From the NCBI GenBank assembly GCA_027717865.1, contig JALLOM010000005.1, positions 1-33,375 of the forward strand: DNA of 33,375 bases. The letters run 5' to 3'. Shown piece by piece: positions 17,201 to 24,961 of this stretch (position 1 is the first letter of the stretch; each line of letters starts with the position of its first letter). The DNA is from Acidobacteria bacterium AH-259-O06. GTDB lineage: Bacteria; Acidobacteriota; UBA6911; RPQK01; JADFOI01. A program made the position numbers and the translations under genes. The notes beneath the pieces were generated by a model. That model saw only the letters and a program-made list of their open reading frames with translations. It was not told the origin of the DNA and searched no databases.

Positions 17201-20025
17201 TCGGGGAAATTTCTTCCGTCAAGGCATGGGGCTATTGCTTCGCAGCCATGACGGAACACCAACGCCAGCATCTAATCGCTTGGTCTAAAGCAATGAAAAG
17301 CCTTGGTAAAGGAACCGGGAAGTATGCACCGATGCACCGTCGAGCCGCAAGAGAGCACATGGCGGAGTGCCGCACAGCAATTCCCGCATGGATTATGCCC
17401 TTGTATCGTGTGGCTGAGACAATGCGGCCTGGAAAAGACTTGTTCGACGTCGCTATCATTGATGAGGCGAGTCAATCTGGACCTGAAGCTTTGCTCCTCA
17501 CATATCTAGCGAAAACAATTGTAGTGGTAGGCGATGACAAGCAAATCGCTCCGGAGTTTGTTGGAATCGATCGCGAAGATGTTAACCAATTGAGATTACA
17601 GCACATCAGCACATTACCTCATAATGATCAATATGGTGTCGATAATAGTTTCTTTGATCTGGCAGAGATTCGTTATCAGGGTCGAATCCGACTTCGTGAG
17701 CACTTCCGATGCATGCCTGAAATCATCCAGTTCTCAAATAACCTATGCTATAAGACCCAGCCGTTAATCCCCTTGAAACAATATGGTCTAGCTCATCTAG
17801 AACCGGTCGTTGGCACCCGGCACGTTTCAGACGGATACTTAAAGGGTGTCAGGAATCGCGTCAACCCTCCAGAAGCAAACGCTATTGTGGCTGCGATCAT
17901 TGAGTTATGTGGAAACCCGGCTTATCGCGACAAAACTGTCGGTGTCATTAGCCTTCTAGGGTACTCTCAGGCTCAGCTCATCGAAAGAACCCTGCTTGAG
18001 CGGTTGGGTCCGGAAACAATGGAACGACGACAAATCGTTTGTGGTGACGCCTATGCATTTCAAGGGGACGAGCGGGACGTAGTTTTCCTGAGCTTAGTAA
18101 GTGCACCAGTGGAGGGCAGGAGAATCAGAACTCTGGCAAGTGCTCGAGACGAACGCCGTTTTAACGTAGCTGCCAGTAGAGCCCGTGACCAGCTGTGGCT
18201 ATTCCACACAGCAACTCTAAACGATTTGAGTCCCAATTGCCTTCGCTACAAACTTTTGGAGTATTGTCAAAATCCTACTGTCCAAACAACAAGTCTTGCA
18301 GGTGTCTCGATGAAAGACCTTCGGCGCCTCGCTGCTTACAGTGACCGCCGACAAACTCCTCAGCCTGATCCATTCGATTCATGGTTTGAGGTTGATGTGT
18401 TTCTCAAAATCGTGGACCGTGGATATCGAGTGATTCCACAATATTCCATTGCGAACAAATGGATTGATCTTCTAGTTGAGGGGATGGATGGGCGGATTGC
18501 AGTGGAATGCGATGGGGACCACTGGCACGGACCTGAGGAATACGAAAAGGACACGGGTCGGGAGCGAATGCTTAGACGATGTGGTTTGGTTTTTTGGCGA
18601 ATAAGAGAAAGTGTTTTCAGACTCGATCCTGACAAGGCGATGGAGAGTCTTTGGGAAAAGCTGGAACGCTATAAAATCTTTCCGAAGGGTCATGTGGCTA
18701 CAGGTGTAGGAGAAGATGGCAAGAAAACGGGCGACTTTGCTAATGATACTGACACCACTGCGCGGTCGGAGACAGTGGAAGGCCAGTTGAATCTTGCCAG
18801 AAGCGGTGAACAACCGGCCAAGTTAAGACCAACTATCTCAGAGGAAGCTGACGAACAGTTGCCTGAATCTATAACGGGAATGGAGTCAGAGAGAGCTATT
18901 GGTTTATTGCATCCCTATCGAAATTGGAATGCTCATCCTCTTGAAGATCCTCGGCAGGGACCCCCGCCTTCTCTTATTCCGGGACTTCTTGAGATCATCG
19001 CTGAGGAAGGGCCAATGTTTGCCTACAGGGCCTTTCAACTCTATGCGCGGGCCGCCGGAATCCTACGGATCCAGAAACCGCTCAAAACTCGATTCGAACA
19101 AGCATTGACTGAGGCAATTCGCCGCGGAGATGTGCTAGACCGCGAAGAAATTGGAAAAACGATCGTTCGGAGGGCTGAAACCCCAGCGGTGGTGCTCAGA
19201 GAGCGAGGTGATCGAACCTTTCAAGAAATCCCTCCATTTGAAATTCTGAAGTTAATGGGTGAACTCGAAAAATCAAACCCTGAATTGGACAAGAAGAGGC
19301 TATTTAGACAGGTGTGTGAACATCTAAGTATTCGTCGACTTACAAAAGGGATACACCAAAGTTTTTCGGAAATCTATCATGAATTTGAAGTGAATTCCGG
19401 CCGTTCCACCGAACGAGAAGATTCAATAGAAGGCATTGAAAACAATACTAAATTTGAGTTAGTTCAATCTCCGACAGGAGATACAGTAAGGAACGAATCT
19501 CCCTCTGTTGAGCTTCAGCCATATGTAGAGTGGGAGTCACATCCTTTGCCTGATCCTCGAGACTCAATTAGCAGCGACATTATTAGTGGTCTTGTTGAGA
19601 TTATTGCTGCCGAAGGTCCAATGTTAGCCTACAGGGTCTTTCAGTTGTACGGAAAGGCTGCTGGGATACAGAGAGTGAGAGAATCTCTTCGGATCCGGTT
19701 TGAGGAAAGCTTAGCAAGAGCTATAAAGATTGGATTGATTGAGGAAGAAACGGAAGGTGGCAAGCAGGTAGTCCGTAAAGCAGGTGCACCCAAGGTCATC
19801 TGGCGAAGAAGGGCCAGCAGACGGTTCCATGAAATTCCACAGAGTGAGATCACAGAACTATTAAAGACAATCCGAGAGATCAACTCAACTTGGGATCGTG
19901 AGACTTTATACAGAGAGGTGATTAGATATCTGGAAATTGGACGTTTGACGGCAAGTGTTCGTAGTACTCTAGACAGGATATGTTCGGACATAGAGATGGA
20001 AGAGAAAAATAGTGAAGAGCGTTAA
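14236..20025 (+). CDS. Giant UPF1-like (SF1) helicase with DUF559/Vsr-like nuclease and two tandem DUF3320-like C-terminal modules; candidate single-gene defence protein
   Basis: Walker A LVQGPPGTGKSHT; Walker B IIDEASQSGPEALLL; VVGDDKQIAPEF; GDAYAFQGDERDVVFLSLV and FNVAASRARDQLWLFH; nuclease WFEVDVFLKIVDRGYRVIPQYSIANKWIDLLVEGMDGRIAVECDGDHWH; two related C-terminal modules. Confidence 0.9.
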   Translation: MTNGVSAQEEAIRNQGIALFTFLKELTQLRTRTIRDIDQYDEILWFSEIPREPQCHCSTWYKGAEGGTSDAWLEVHKPELRPPPDPGTELSPWLVMGQIEDSSGDFPELRSEISVENEIGEERQFERRRIEEYPQIKELWESYIESAWWPWAEVDRRLQAVQRVYTRLFSIYQKQQRLGEQYEVVLGLGLLSWKTSEGHHIRRHIVTAQTDLQFELSRGIISVGPAGEGANLALEQDMLDPKFRPDVNELNAFEGQLKEIGDDIWNGVNLESLLSSWIHAVSPSGTFEDSLLASPGVAEEPRLHWAPAILLRKRSERSFLKAFEEILRQLESDTPVPNGVAQFVSVTSDSEGTQNSLGTSQQNGDSGELYFPLESNEAQRQIIERLQSHQGVLVQGPPGTGKSHTIVNLVCHLLATGQRVLVTSHTARALRVLRHYIQEKVPAIAPLAVVVLGDDRESLQAMEESVQGITDRHNYWEPTESDKLIVRLEEELDTTRRDEASVLGNLRSIREAETYVHPRIFENYEGTLQRIATRLHGDSDKYSWFTDTLSDDAELPLRPAELSELLSLLRDGELASDRLHDDVIDPENLEPPETVTQLIRDETEMRRKFDAAESARNHPGYPGLRKASSEVRQNLSKKLLALVHNSDRVTRHIQPWTKKAVTEILGDRDRAWRHLFETTKAATAKIGDRARWVDSTTVTGLEKRDYSIVRADAQALLTHLERGGRWGFGPFRPNPVKNGLYLIKGIRLDGQLCNKLHLLQELVHWLVARQQIIILQKIWKPYTEVPQGTVSDQVAHYEDMCEPLEEAISLHSEKKEIQELIPGIPGLSEPTWHELESLQSLLAASKAVDLELDLLEATRQLDEVAETYESLFDLASSVEVRCLVDAVRGRDGGTYAQQYSSITKRHTARLSRLRRDDLLTRLASGAPLLAKAVSETPEEVVWDERIENLNLAWNWSKAVRWINRMCDSQAEEQLRLQLDEARNRAQKRLGEISSVKAWGYCFAAMTEHQRQHLIAWSKAMKSLGKGTGKYAPMHRRAAREHMAECRTAIPAWIMPLYRVAETMRPGKDLFDVAIIDEASQSGPEALLLTYLAKTIVVVGDDKQIAPEFVGIDREDVNQLRLQHISTLPHNDQYGVDNSFFDLAEIRYQGRIRLREHFRCMPEIIQFSNNLCYKTQPLIPLKQYGLAHLEPVVGTRHVSDGYLKGVRNRVNPPEANAIVAAIIELCGNPAYRDKTVGVISLLGYSQAQLIERTLLERLGPETMERRQIVCGDAYAFQGDERDVVFLSLVSAPVEGRRIRTLASARDERRFNVAASRARDQLWLFHTATLNDLSPNCLRYKLLEYCQNPTVQTTSLAGVSMKDLRRLAAYSDRRQTPQPDPFDSWFEVDVFLKIVDRGYRVIPQYSIANKWIDLLVEGMDGRIAVECDGDHWHGPEEYEKDTGRERMLRRCGLVFWRIRESVFRLDPDKAMESLWEKLERYKIFPKGHVATGVGEDGKKTGDFANDTDTTARSETVEGQLNLARSGEQPAKLRPTISEEADEQLPESITGMESERAIGLLHPYRNWNAHPLEDPRQGPPPSLIPGLLEIIAEEGPMFAYRAFQLYARAAGILRIQKPLKTRFEQALTEAIRRGDVLDREEIGKTIVRRAETPAVVLRERGDRTFQEIPPFEILKLMGELEKSNPELDKKRLFRQVCEHLSIRRLTKGIHQSFSEIYHEFEVNSGRSTEREDSIEGIENNTKFELVQSPTGDTVRNESPSVELQPYVEWESHPLPDPRDSISSDIISGLVEIIAAEGPMLAYRVFQLYGKAAGIQRVRESLRIRFEESLARAIKIGLIEEETEGGKQVVRKAGAPKVIWRRRASRRFHEIPQSEITELLKTIREINSTWDRETLYREVIRYLEIGRLTASVRSTLDRICSDIEMEEKNSEER

Positions 20026-20155
20026 AGAGTAATCTTGTGCCATTTTCCAACGCCTCTCCTTGGTCTCGAATACTTTCATGAATACTTAGATTAGGTATTC
20101 CGCAAAAGGAGCAAACGCGGAGAGGCTTCACGGGCTAAACCCCACATGATTAAAA

Positions 20156-20180
20156 GTGTAGTCAATAGCGTAATGAAATG
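20156..20180. repeat. Diverged copy of E2-type arm repeat inside the right end of E1
   Basis: GTGTAGTCAATAGCGTAATGAAATG, two mismatches from GTGTAGTGAATAGCGTAGTGAAATG at 31934. Confidence 0.65.
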
Positions 20181-20235
20181 AGCGGGCAGATGTGGGTCTG
20201 CGAGGTCGAAAAGAAGGCCCCTACCGCGTGTTTTT

Positions 20236-20255
20236 TGGAACCAATATGGAACCAA
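20236..20255. repeat. E1 putative arm-type site TGGAACCAATATGGAACCAA (right)
   Basis: Identical to 7270-7289. Confidence 0.8.
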
Positions 20256-20312
20256 TTCCTAGAAACCCGCTGAGCGGCTTGGCAAAATATAACTGTACAG
20301 GATTGATTGTAT

Positions 20313-20389
20313 TGGTGGAGACGATGGGATTCGAACCCACGACCTCCTGAGTGCGATTCAGGCGCTCTTCCGAACTGAGCTACGTCCCC
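20313..20389 (-). tRNA. tRNA-Ala (anticodon CGC), complete, CCA encoded
   Basis: GGGGACG acceptor pairing with CGTCTCC, G3:U70 alanine identity pair, loop ATCGCAC with anticodon CGC, GTGGG-TTCGAAT-CCCAT T-arm, ACCA end. Confidence 0.97.
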
Positions 20390-21495
20390 ACACTTTTGTT
20401 TTCAACGGCTTGCGGCAATTCTGTAACTTCGGGATTTTCGGGTGTAGTGAATAGCGTAGTGAATTGAATCGATTCAATTGACTTCACTTTGTGCTCATCG
20501 GCGGGGTTGGCATAGCGTTTAACCATGTCCAGCCGCTTCCATCCTCCAAGTTCCATTACCGTGATCAGATCCACTTTTCCTTCTGTAACCAGGCGTGTGG
20601 CGAACGTGTGCCGCAAGTCGTGAATCTTTAAGTTGGAGATTTTAGCACGTTCGCAGGCCGTTTCAAACATGGTGCGGATGTCCTTCAGGCGGCTTGTAGG
20701 GTCGTGCTTTTTGGTGAACACCCACTCACACCTGCTTCGGGCCATTTGAGCCTTGAGCGGCTGAATCAGCTCCTTTCGCAAAGGTATGGTGTATTCCATT
20801 TTATTCTTTGCCTGAGCTGACCTGGCGATCAAATAGCCGCCGGTCAGGTTGATGTCGCTCTTTTTCAGGTGGAGGATTTGTGATTTCACCCGCAAACCAA
20901 CATAGATCCCGAGCAGGATGATTGTTCTGAGCCGCTCAGAAGCGACTGCTAGGAACTGTGTTTCTTCATCTCTGGACAGGGCACGCTTTCGCTGATTCTC
21001 TTCAAACCGTTCAAGCCCTATAGTGGGATTCACGCCCTCAAACTTTTTCTCTTTGATGCACCAATTGATCAGTCTGCTCAAACAGGCCATTTCCCGGTTA
21101 AAGCCGATCCGCGCCTTTTCGCGCTTGAGCCGGTACTTCTTGAGCAGGAATGGGTGAATTTTGCTGAGCATTTTCCCATTGAAGGATTTTTTGAGTTGAA
21201 CAATGTTTTCACGGTAGGACTTGACGGTTTTAGGCCTGAGCTTGCCGATCTTGATCAGCTCTTCCATGGCAGCCAGAAACAGCTTGGCCGCGTCGTCAAA
21301 TTTGATGTCCTTTTTCTTCCGTCCGATTCCGGCCTCGCCCTTCAGAATGGCCGCCCGTTTGACCTGAGCGATCTCACGGGCGACCGTCTTGTTGATATTG
21401 CGTCCCAGGCGTTCCTGGTAGCGTTGGCCATCATGCCGGAAGTCGAGGCACCAAGTCTTACCCCTCAGATAAATTCCATCTCCACGTCTAGCCAT
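20380..21495 (-). CDS. Tyrosine recombinase/phage integrase whose stop codon lies inside the tRNA gene
   Basis: MARRGDGIYLRGKTWCLDFRHDGQRYQERLG...LLGIYVGLRVKSQ...IHDLRHTFATRL...LGGWKRLDMVKRYANP; GGAGG upstream of the ATG at 21495; TAG at 20380-20382. Confidence 0.93.
   Translation of the reverse strand: MARRGDGIYLRGKTWCLDFRHDGQRYQERLGRNINKTVAREIAQVKRAAILKGEAGIGRKKKDIKFDDAAKLFLAAMEELIKIGKLRPKTVKSYRENIVQLKKSFNGKMLSKIHPFLLKKYRLKREKARIGFNREMACLSRLINWCIKEKKFEGVNPTIGLERFEENQRKRALSRDEETQFLAVASERLRTIILLGIYVGLRVKSQILHLKKSDINLTGGYLIARSAQAKNKMEYTIPLRKELIQPLKAQMARSRCEWVFTKKHDPTSRLKDIRTMFETACERAKISNLKIHDLRHTFATRLVTEGKVDLITVMELGGWKRLDMVKRYANPADEHKVKSIESIQFTTLFTTPENPEVTELPQAVENKSVGT
20442..20463. repeat. 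E2 putative arm-type repeat GTGTAGTGAATAGCGTAGTGAA (left)
   Basis: Identical to 31934-31955; contains GTAGTGAA twice with 12-bp period. Confidence 0.75.
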
Positions 21496-21517
21496 TTTTC
21501 CTCCTTTTTCTTTACAA

Positions 21518-21682
21518 TCAGTCGAGATAGCCCAGCCTATATTCACCCCTCATGCCCGGCCCCTCAGCATCCAGGCCATGAGAAACACGGACGTTTCCCG
21601 CGAGGCCGTGGCCCCCTTTCAGGATGAGGTTGTCCATCGCCTCTGCGGCCCGCTGCATAACCTTCACGATATCGGTCTGCAT
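21518..21682 (-). CDS. Possible small protein upstream of integrase
   Basis: MQTDIVKVMQRAAEAMDNLILKGG...YLGYLD-type 54-aa ORF; short, no SD checked. Confidence 0.3.
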   Translation of the reverse strand: MQTDIVKVMQRAAEAMDNLILKGGHGLAGNVRVSHGLDAEGPGMRGEYRLGYLD

Positions 21683-21764
21683 TCATCCATCGGAGCAAGC
21701 CAGACGACCCGGAAGGCTGTTCTCTGGACACACGTCGAGACTGGTGCAAAGTGCATCTCATGAG

Positions 21765-21780
21765 CTGACACCGGTGTCAG
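21765..21780. promoter_or_regulatory. 16-bp perfect palindrome CTGACACCGGTGTCAG
   Basis: Shares GACACCGGTGTC with 5457-5478. Confidence 0.5.
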
Positions 21781-22015
21781 AACCTCCCCTGGAGGTGTTG
21801 GGTGTCCTAAGCATCCTTCAGGCCCGCTTTCTCACCAAAAACAAAGCCCCCGCGTCCACTGGTGAATCCCTTCCAGGCTGTCACGCGAAGAAAGGCAGCA
21901 AAAGCGAGGGCGATTTCTATTTTGACATAGGGATCTGAGATTCACTAAGTCTCCTTCCTTCACGTGACACCTATCATGTTACACTCGACCCCCGACAATG
22001 GCAACAAAAATCCCC

Positions 22016-22432
22016 TCAAATGGTCCCTTCGCTGGAATAGTGGACGGCCATTTTGTCTAAAAGTGGAACATTTGTTCCAGCTTGCACACCCTCTTCCCGA
22101 CTAAATTCTTTTGAATCAGTGGTTTCTTCTTCCCTTTTTTCATCAAGTGGAACATTTGTTCCAATATCGTTCTCGATTGTTGTATGACTCGTCCCCAAAA
22201 TCTCTGCAATTCCTCTGGTACTCTCTCCATCCTCAGCAAGTTCACGTGCAGCTTGGCGACGTTCTGGAATGGACATTTTTATGAACTGGCCATGTTCTAG
22301 TTCCTGCTTAGCCTCGATTATCCGTCGTCCAGTCTCGATGATCGATTCAATGCTGGAGCGCCAAGATCTCAGTTTACTGAAGGAGATGGTACGGTTAACC
22401 GTACCCGTCGCACCGCCCGATTCCCCATCCAA
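22016..22432 (-). CDS. DUF3102-like / helix-turn-helix DNA-binding protein
   Basis: SIESIIETGRRIIEAKQELEHGQF...ERRQAARELAEDGESTRGIAEILGTSHTTIENDIGTNVP. Confidence 0.6.
   Translation of the reverse strand: MDGESGGATGTVNRTISFSKLRSWRSSIESIIETGRRIIEAKQELEHGQFIKMSIPERRQAARELAEDGESTRGIAEILGTSHTTIENDIGTNVPLDEKREEETTDSKEFSREEGVQAGTNVPLLDKMAVHYSSEGTI
22061..22079. repeat. AAGTGGAACATTTGTTCCA dyad, copy 1
   Basis: Identical to 22145-22163; TGGAACA-TT-TGTTCCA. Confidence 0.65.
22145..22163. repeat. AAGTGGAACATTTGTTCCA dyad, copy 2
   Basis: Identical to 22061-22079. Confidence 0.65.
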
Positions 22433-22996
22433 GCACTGAAAGAGCTCCGTAGAATCCCGCTGGGCCTGTCTTCAAAAGCTGTTTGCACTGCCGAAATCCC
22501 GCAAATTCCCTTTTCGTCAAAATATGGCTCAGGTTTGCGAGAGAACTTCGCCGAGAATGGCGCTCATTGAACGAACGGCAAAAAGCAAGGGTAAGGGGTA
22601 GAGGCCGTTTCAATGCATTCAAGGTTAAAATCCTACCCAGGCTAGGCCTGCAAATCCGGTTGATCGGCGTGGCCCCGAATATCACCTGGGGTTTATAAGT
22701 CCCTTTCCTGCGCCGAATGCCACAACTTGCCGAATGATCATCGGGATGTCACCCAAGCCCCCTCCTAGCCTTTGGAACTCGTTGAAAATATTAAGAGCTT
22801 GCCTCCAAAGGGGCCAGGGGGCCCCAGGGGGAAGCATGGGTTGAAAGAATTTTAAAAGACCCTGCTTCCCCACCCCCGAAAGGAGGGTTCGGGAGTTGGG
22901 CCCCCGGCCTCATTCTTAGGCGACCCGGCGCAGGTCTAAACGCCGGGCCGCCCTCGCCATAGCAAAGGCCACCCTTATGGATGACACGTTTGCCCT

Positions 22997-23023
22997 GCGC
23001 CCTGGGCGGACACCACAGGGCGC
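22997..23023. repeat. Hairpin GCGCCCTG...CAGGGCGC downstream of the E2 late-gene cluster
   Basis: 8-bp perfect stem, 11-nt loop. Confidence 0.4.
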
Positions 23024-23107
23024 GCGTTCCCCAACCCGGCCAAATTACGTGTTATGACTCACGTAGGGCGGGACCGCCCGCCCAGCCCGCCAGGGAAACT
23101 CAAAAAA

Positions 23108-23773
23108 CTACGAAGCGAGACGTTCTCGCGCATATTCCAGCCAGAGCTGCGGTTCCCGCGTCACGGCTTCGCTGAAGCCCTCGGCCAGCGACTCGACTTC
23201 GCCAGTAGCCACCAGCTGCTGTGCGCGCTTTTCGATGCGCGCATAAGCCACGCCGCCTTCGAAAACCGGCTCCGGCTTCTCCTTCTTCACTCGCTCGCCC
23301 TCTGGGATCATCTTCGAGTGGGAGACAATCGGATCCCCTCTCTTGCTCAGAAGAAATTCACCCATAGTCTCCTCTTCGGACTCCTCGGCCTTCTTCAAGG
23401 CAGCCATCAGCTCCTGCCGATCCGAGAACCCGCTGCGCTTGATGCGCTTCAAAATTTCATCGTAATTCAATTTTTCACCTCCAATCTCGTCCAAAATTTC
23501 ATAAGTTTCATTGATCGTTTCGTGGACCTCCTCGATCTGCTTTTTAACCTTTCCACTTTCGGTGAGCATCAGCCACAGTTGTTGACCGCGCTGTGTCGAT
23601 CGAACGACTTCAGCTAGGGCTGCCTGTGGTGTCAGTTTGGCTCTCTGGCTGCCCGTGGCCTTCCATTTAGCGCGCTCGCTTTCAACGAATTTCACAAGGG
23701 CTTCCCAAAGGGCTTTCACGAGGCCCCCGGAATCCTCGAGATCCTCAGGCAGCTCCAGAGCGTTCGTACTCAT
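23108..23773 (-). CDS. Hypothetical, possibly phage-structural-associated protein
   Basis: 221 aa, ATGA-coupled to the upstream gene. Confidence 0.6.
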   Translation of the reverse strand: MSTNALELPEDLEDSGGLVKALWEALVKFVESERAKWKATGSQRAKLTPQAALAEVVRSTQRGQQLWLMLTESGKVKKQIEEVHETINETYEILDEIGGEKLNYDEILKRIKRSGFSDRQELMAALKKAEESEEETMGEFLLSKRGDPIVSHSKMIPEGERVKKEKPEPVFEGGVAYARIEKRAQQLVATGEVESLAEGFSEAVTREPQLWLEYARERLAS

Positions 23774-24519
23774 GCCGCTGTTTCCCTTCGTGTTTGTGGC
23801 TTCTCATGCTCCTCGGCGGTTTCCTCGGGGGATAGAATTTCCGCCAAAGGCTTCACCTGGCCGTCGCGTAGAAAAGTACTTATATTTTCGAGGCCGGCGC
23901 CCTCGACGTGATCGAAATTCAACAGTCGCAGATGCATCACCAAATGTGCGCTTAAAGTCCTGCGCAGGCTCAGATACGGACGCCGCAACTTCACACCTCG
24001 AGTGTCCTCGATGAACTCGAGGATTTCGCCCATGGGGCGCGCCAGCGCCAGGGCTTTCTCGTATAGTTCCAAAAGCTCCACCACGATCCTGTCAATAGCC
24101 GGAGTGAGTGCAAGAATCTCCCTAAATCCGCGTTCGTACTGTTCACGTAGCTCGCGTTGGTGCGCCTCTGCTGACTCGTTTCGAAGTGTGTTTAATTTGC
24201 CTTCGCACTCAGTAACGGCGATTCGTAAGTCTTCACGCTCGCGACCGGCAAGAAACCAAGAATCATTTAGTTTCGCCAACTCTTTTTGGGCCTTCTCACT
24301 CCCAACTTTGGCCATTAGGACAATGTTTTTACGCTTCTGTTCAGCCTCGGCTTCAACTCGCTCCGCCTGCTCGAGGTCGGCTCGAAGTTTTTGTTGCTTC
24401 ATTGTCCAGTCTTGGATGTTTTTCTTAATCGTTGCTGATTTTTGTATTCTCATTCCTTTCCCCTCTTCTGAATTGTCGCCTGCGGGCGACTTTTTCTCAC
24501 TGTTCGTAACTCCTATCAA
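23770..24519 (-). CDS. Coiled-coil protein of unknown function
   Basis: 249 aa, Lys/Glu-rich helical N-terminal half, coupled overlaps on both sides. Confidence 0.65.
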   Translation of the reverse strand: MIGVTNSEKKSPAGDNSEEGKGMRIQKSATIKKNIQDWTMKQQKLRADLEQAERVEAEAEQKRKNIVLMAKVGSEKAQKELAKLNDSWFLAGREREDLRIAVTECEGKLNTLRNESAEAHQRELREQYERGFREILALTPAIDRIVVELLELYEKALALARPMGEILEFIEDTRGVKLRRPYLSLRRTLSAHLVMHLRLLNFDHVEGAGLENISTFLRDGQVKPLAEILSPEETAEEHEKPQTRRETAA

Positions 24520-24881
24520 ATGCTCCTGGCGAATCTCCTAAAAGCGACGATGTCGAAACTGACCGCACTCGGAATCGAGGCTCCGCTGCTGCAATTGCCC
24601 CAGCCGATCCGAAGCGCGTTTGCCGCATTGACCCGATAATCGGCCATGAACAATCCGGAAGCCAAAGCCGTTTTAGGGTGAACGATCACCAGATCACCAC
24701 TGGCCAGGCTCAGGGCCGTTAGGCCGGTTGTATAGGATCTTTCCTCGATCGAGTTGGCGGCGACGCTTGAAGTTTCCGGATTGATCGTAACCCCGCTGCC
24801 AAGACGCATGCCGCTCGTGCCGAGGGAATCCAGGCCCAGATCACCAAACAGAACCAAGCCCATAGATAATCTATTAGGCAT
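24516..24881 (-). CDS. Candidate small virion-associated protein
   Basis: SGVTINPETSSVAANSIEERSYTTGLTALSLASGDLVIVHPKTALASGLFMADYRVNAANALRIGWGN resembles short beta-rich phage proteins; inference from memory. Confidence 0.55.
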   Translation of the reverse strand: MPNRLSMGLVLFGDLGLDSLGTSGMRLGSGVTINPETSSVAANSIEERSYTTGLTALSLASGDLVIVHPKTALASGLFMADYRVNAANALRIGWGNCSSGASIPSAVSFDIVAFRRFARSI

Positions 24882-24961
24882 TTTAATTTTTCTCCTTTGC
24901 GGTTGTCTGTTGTTTTTTCATTCTTCTTCTTTTTTCGTCTCTTTGATTTTCATGAGTTCCA

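Larger units (their letters stand above)
7126..20361. mobile_element. Integrative element E1 in tRNA-Ala, about 13.2 kb
   Basis: Bounded by CTGAGTGCGATTCAG copies at 7126-7140 and 20347-20361; integrase at left end; identical 20-bp repeats near both ends (7270-7289, 20236-20255). Confidence 0.9.

Noticed and set aside
22433-23107. Possible gene or RNA in the 670-bp gap of E2
   Set aside because: Only short, unconvincing ORFs and G/C-rich hairpins; not enough evidence.
23054-23617. Plus-strand ORFs antisense to the E2 late genes (also 24002-24541, 26202-26762)
   Set aside because: Antisense to better-supported coupled genes; compositions look like shadow ORFs.
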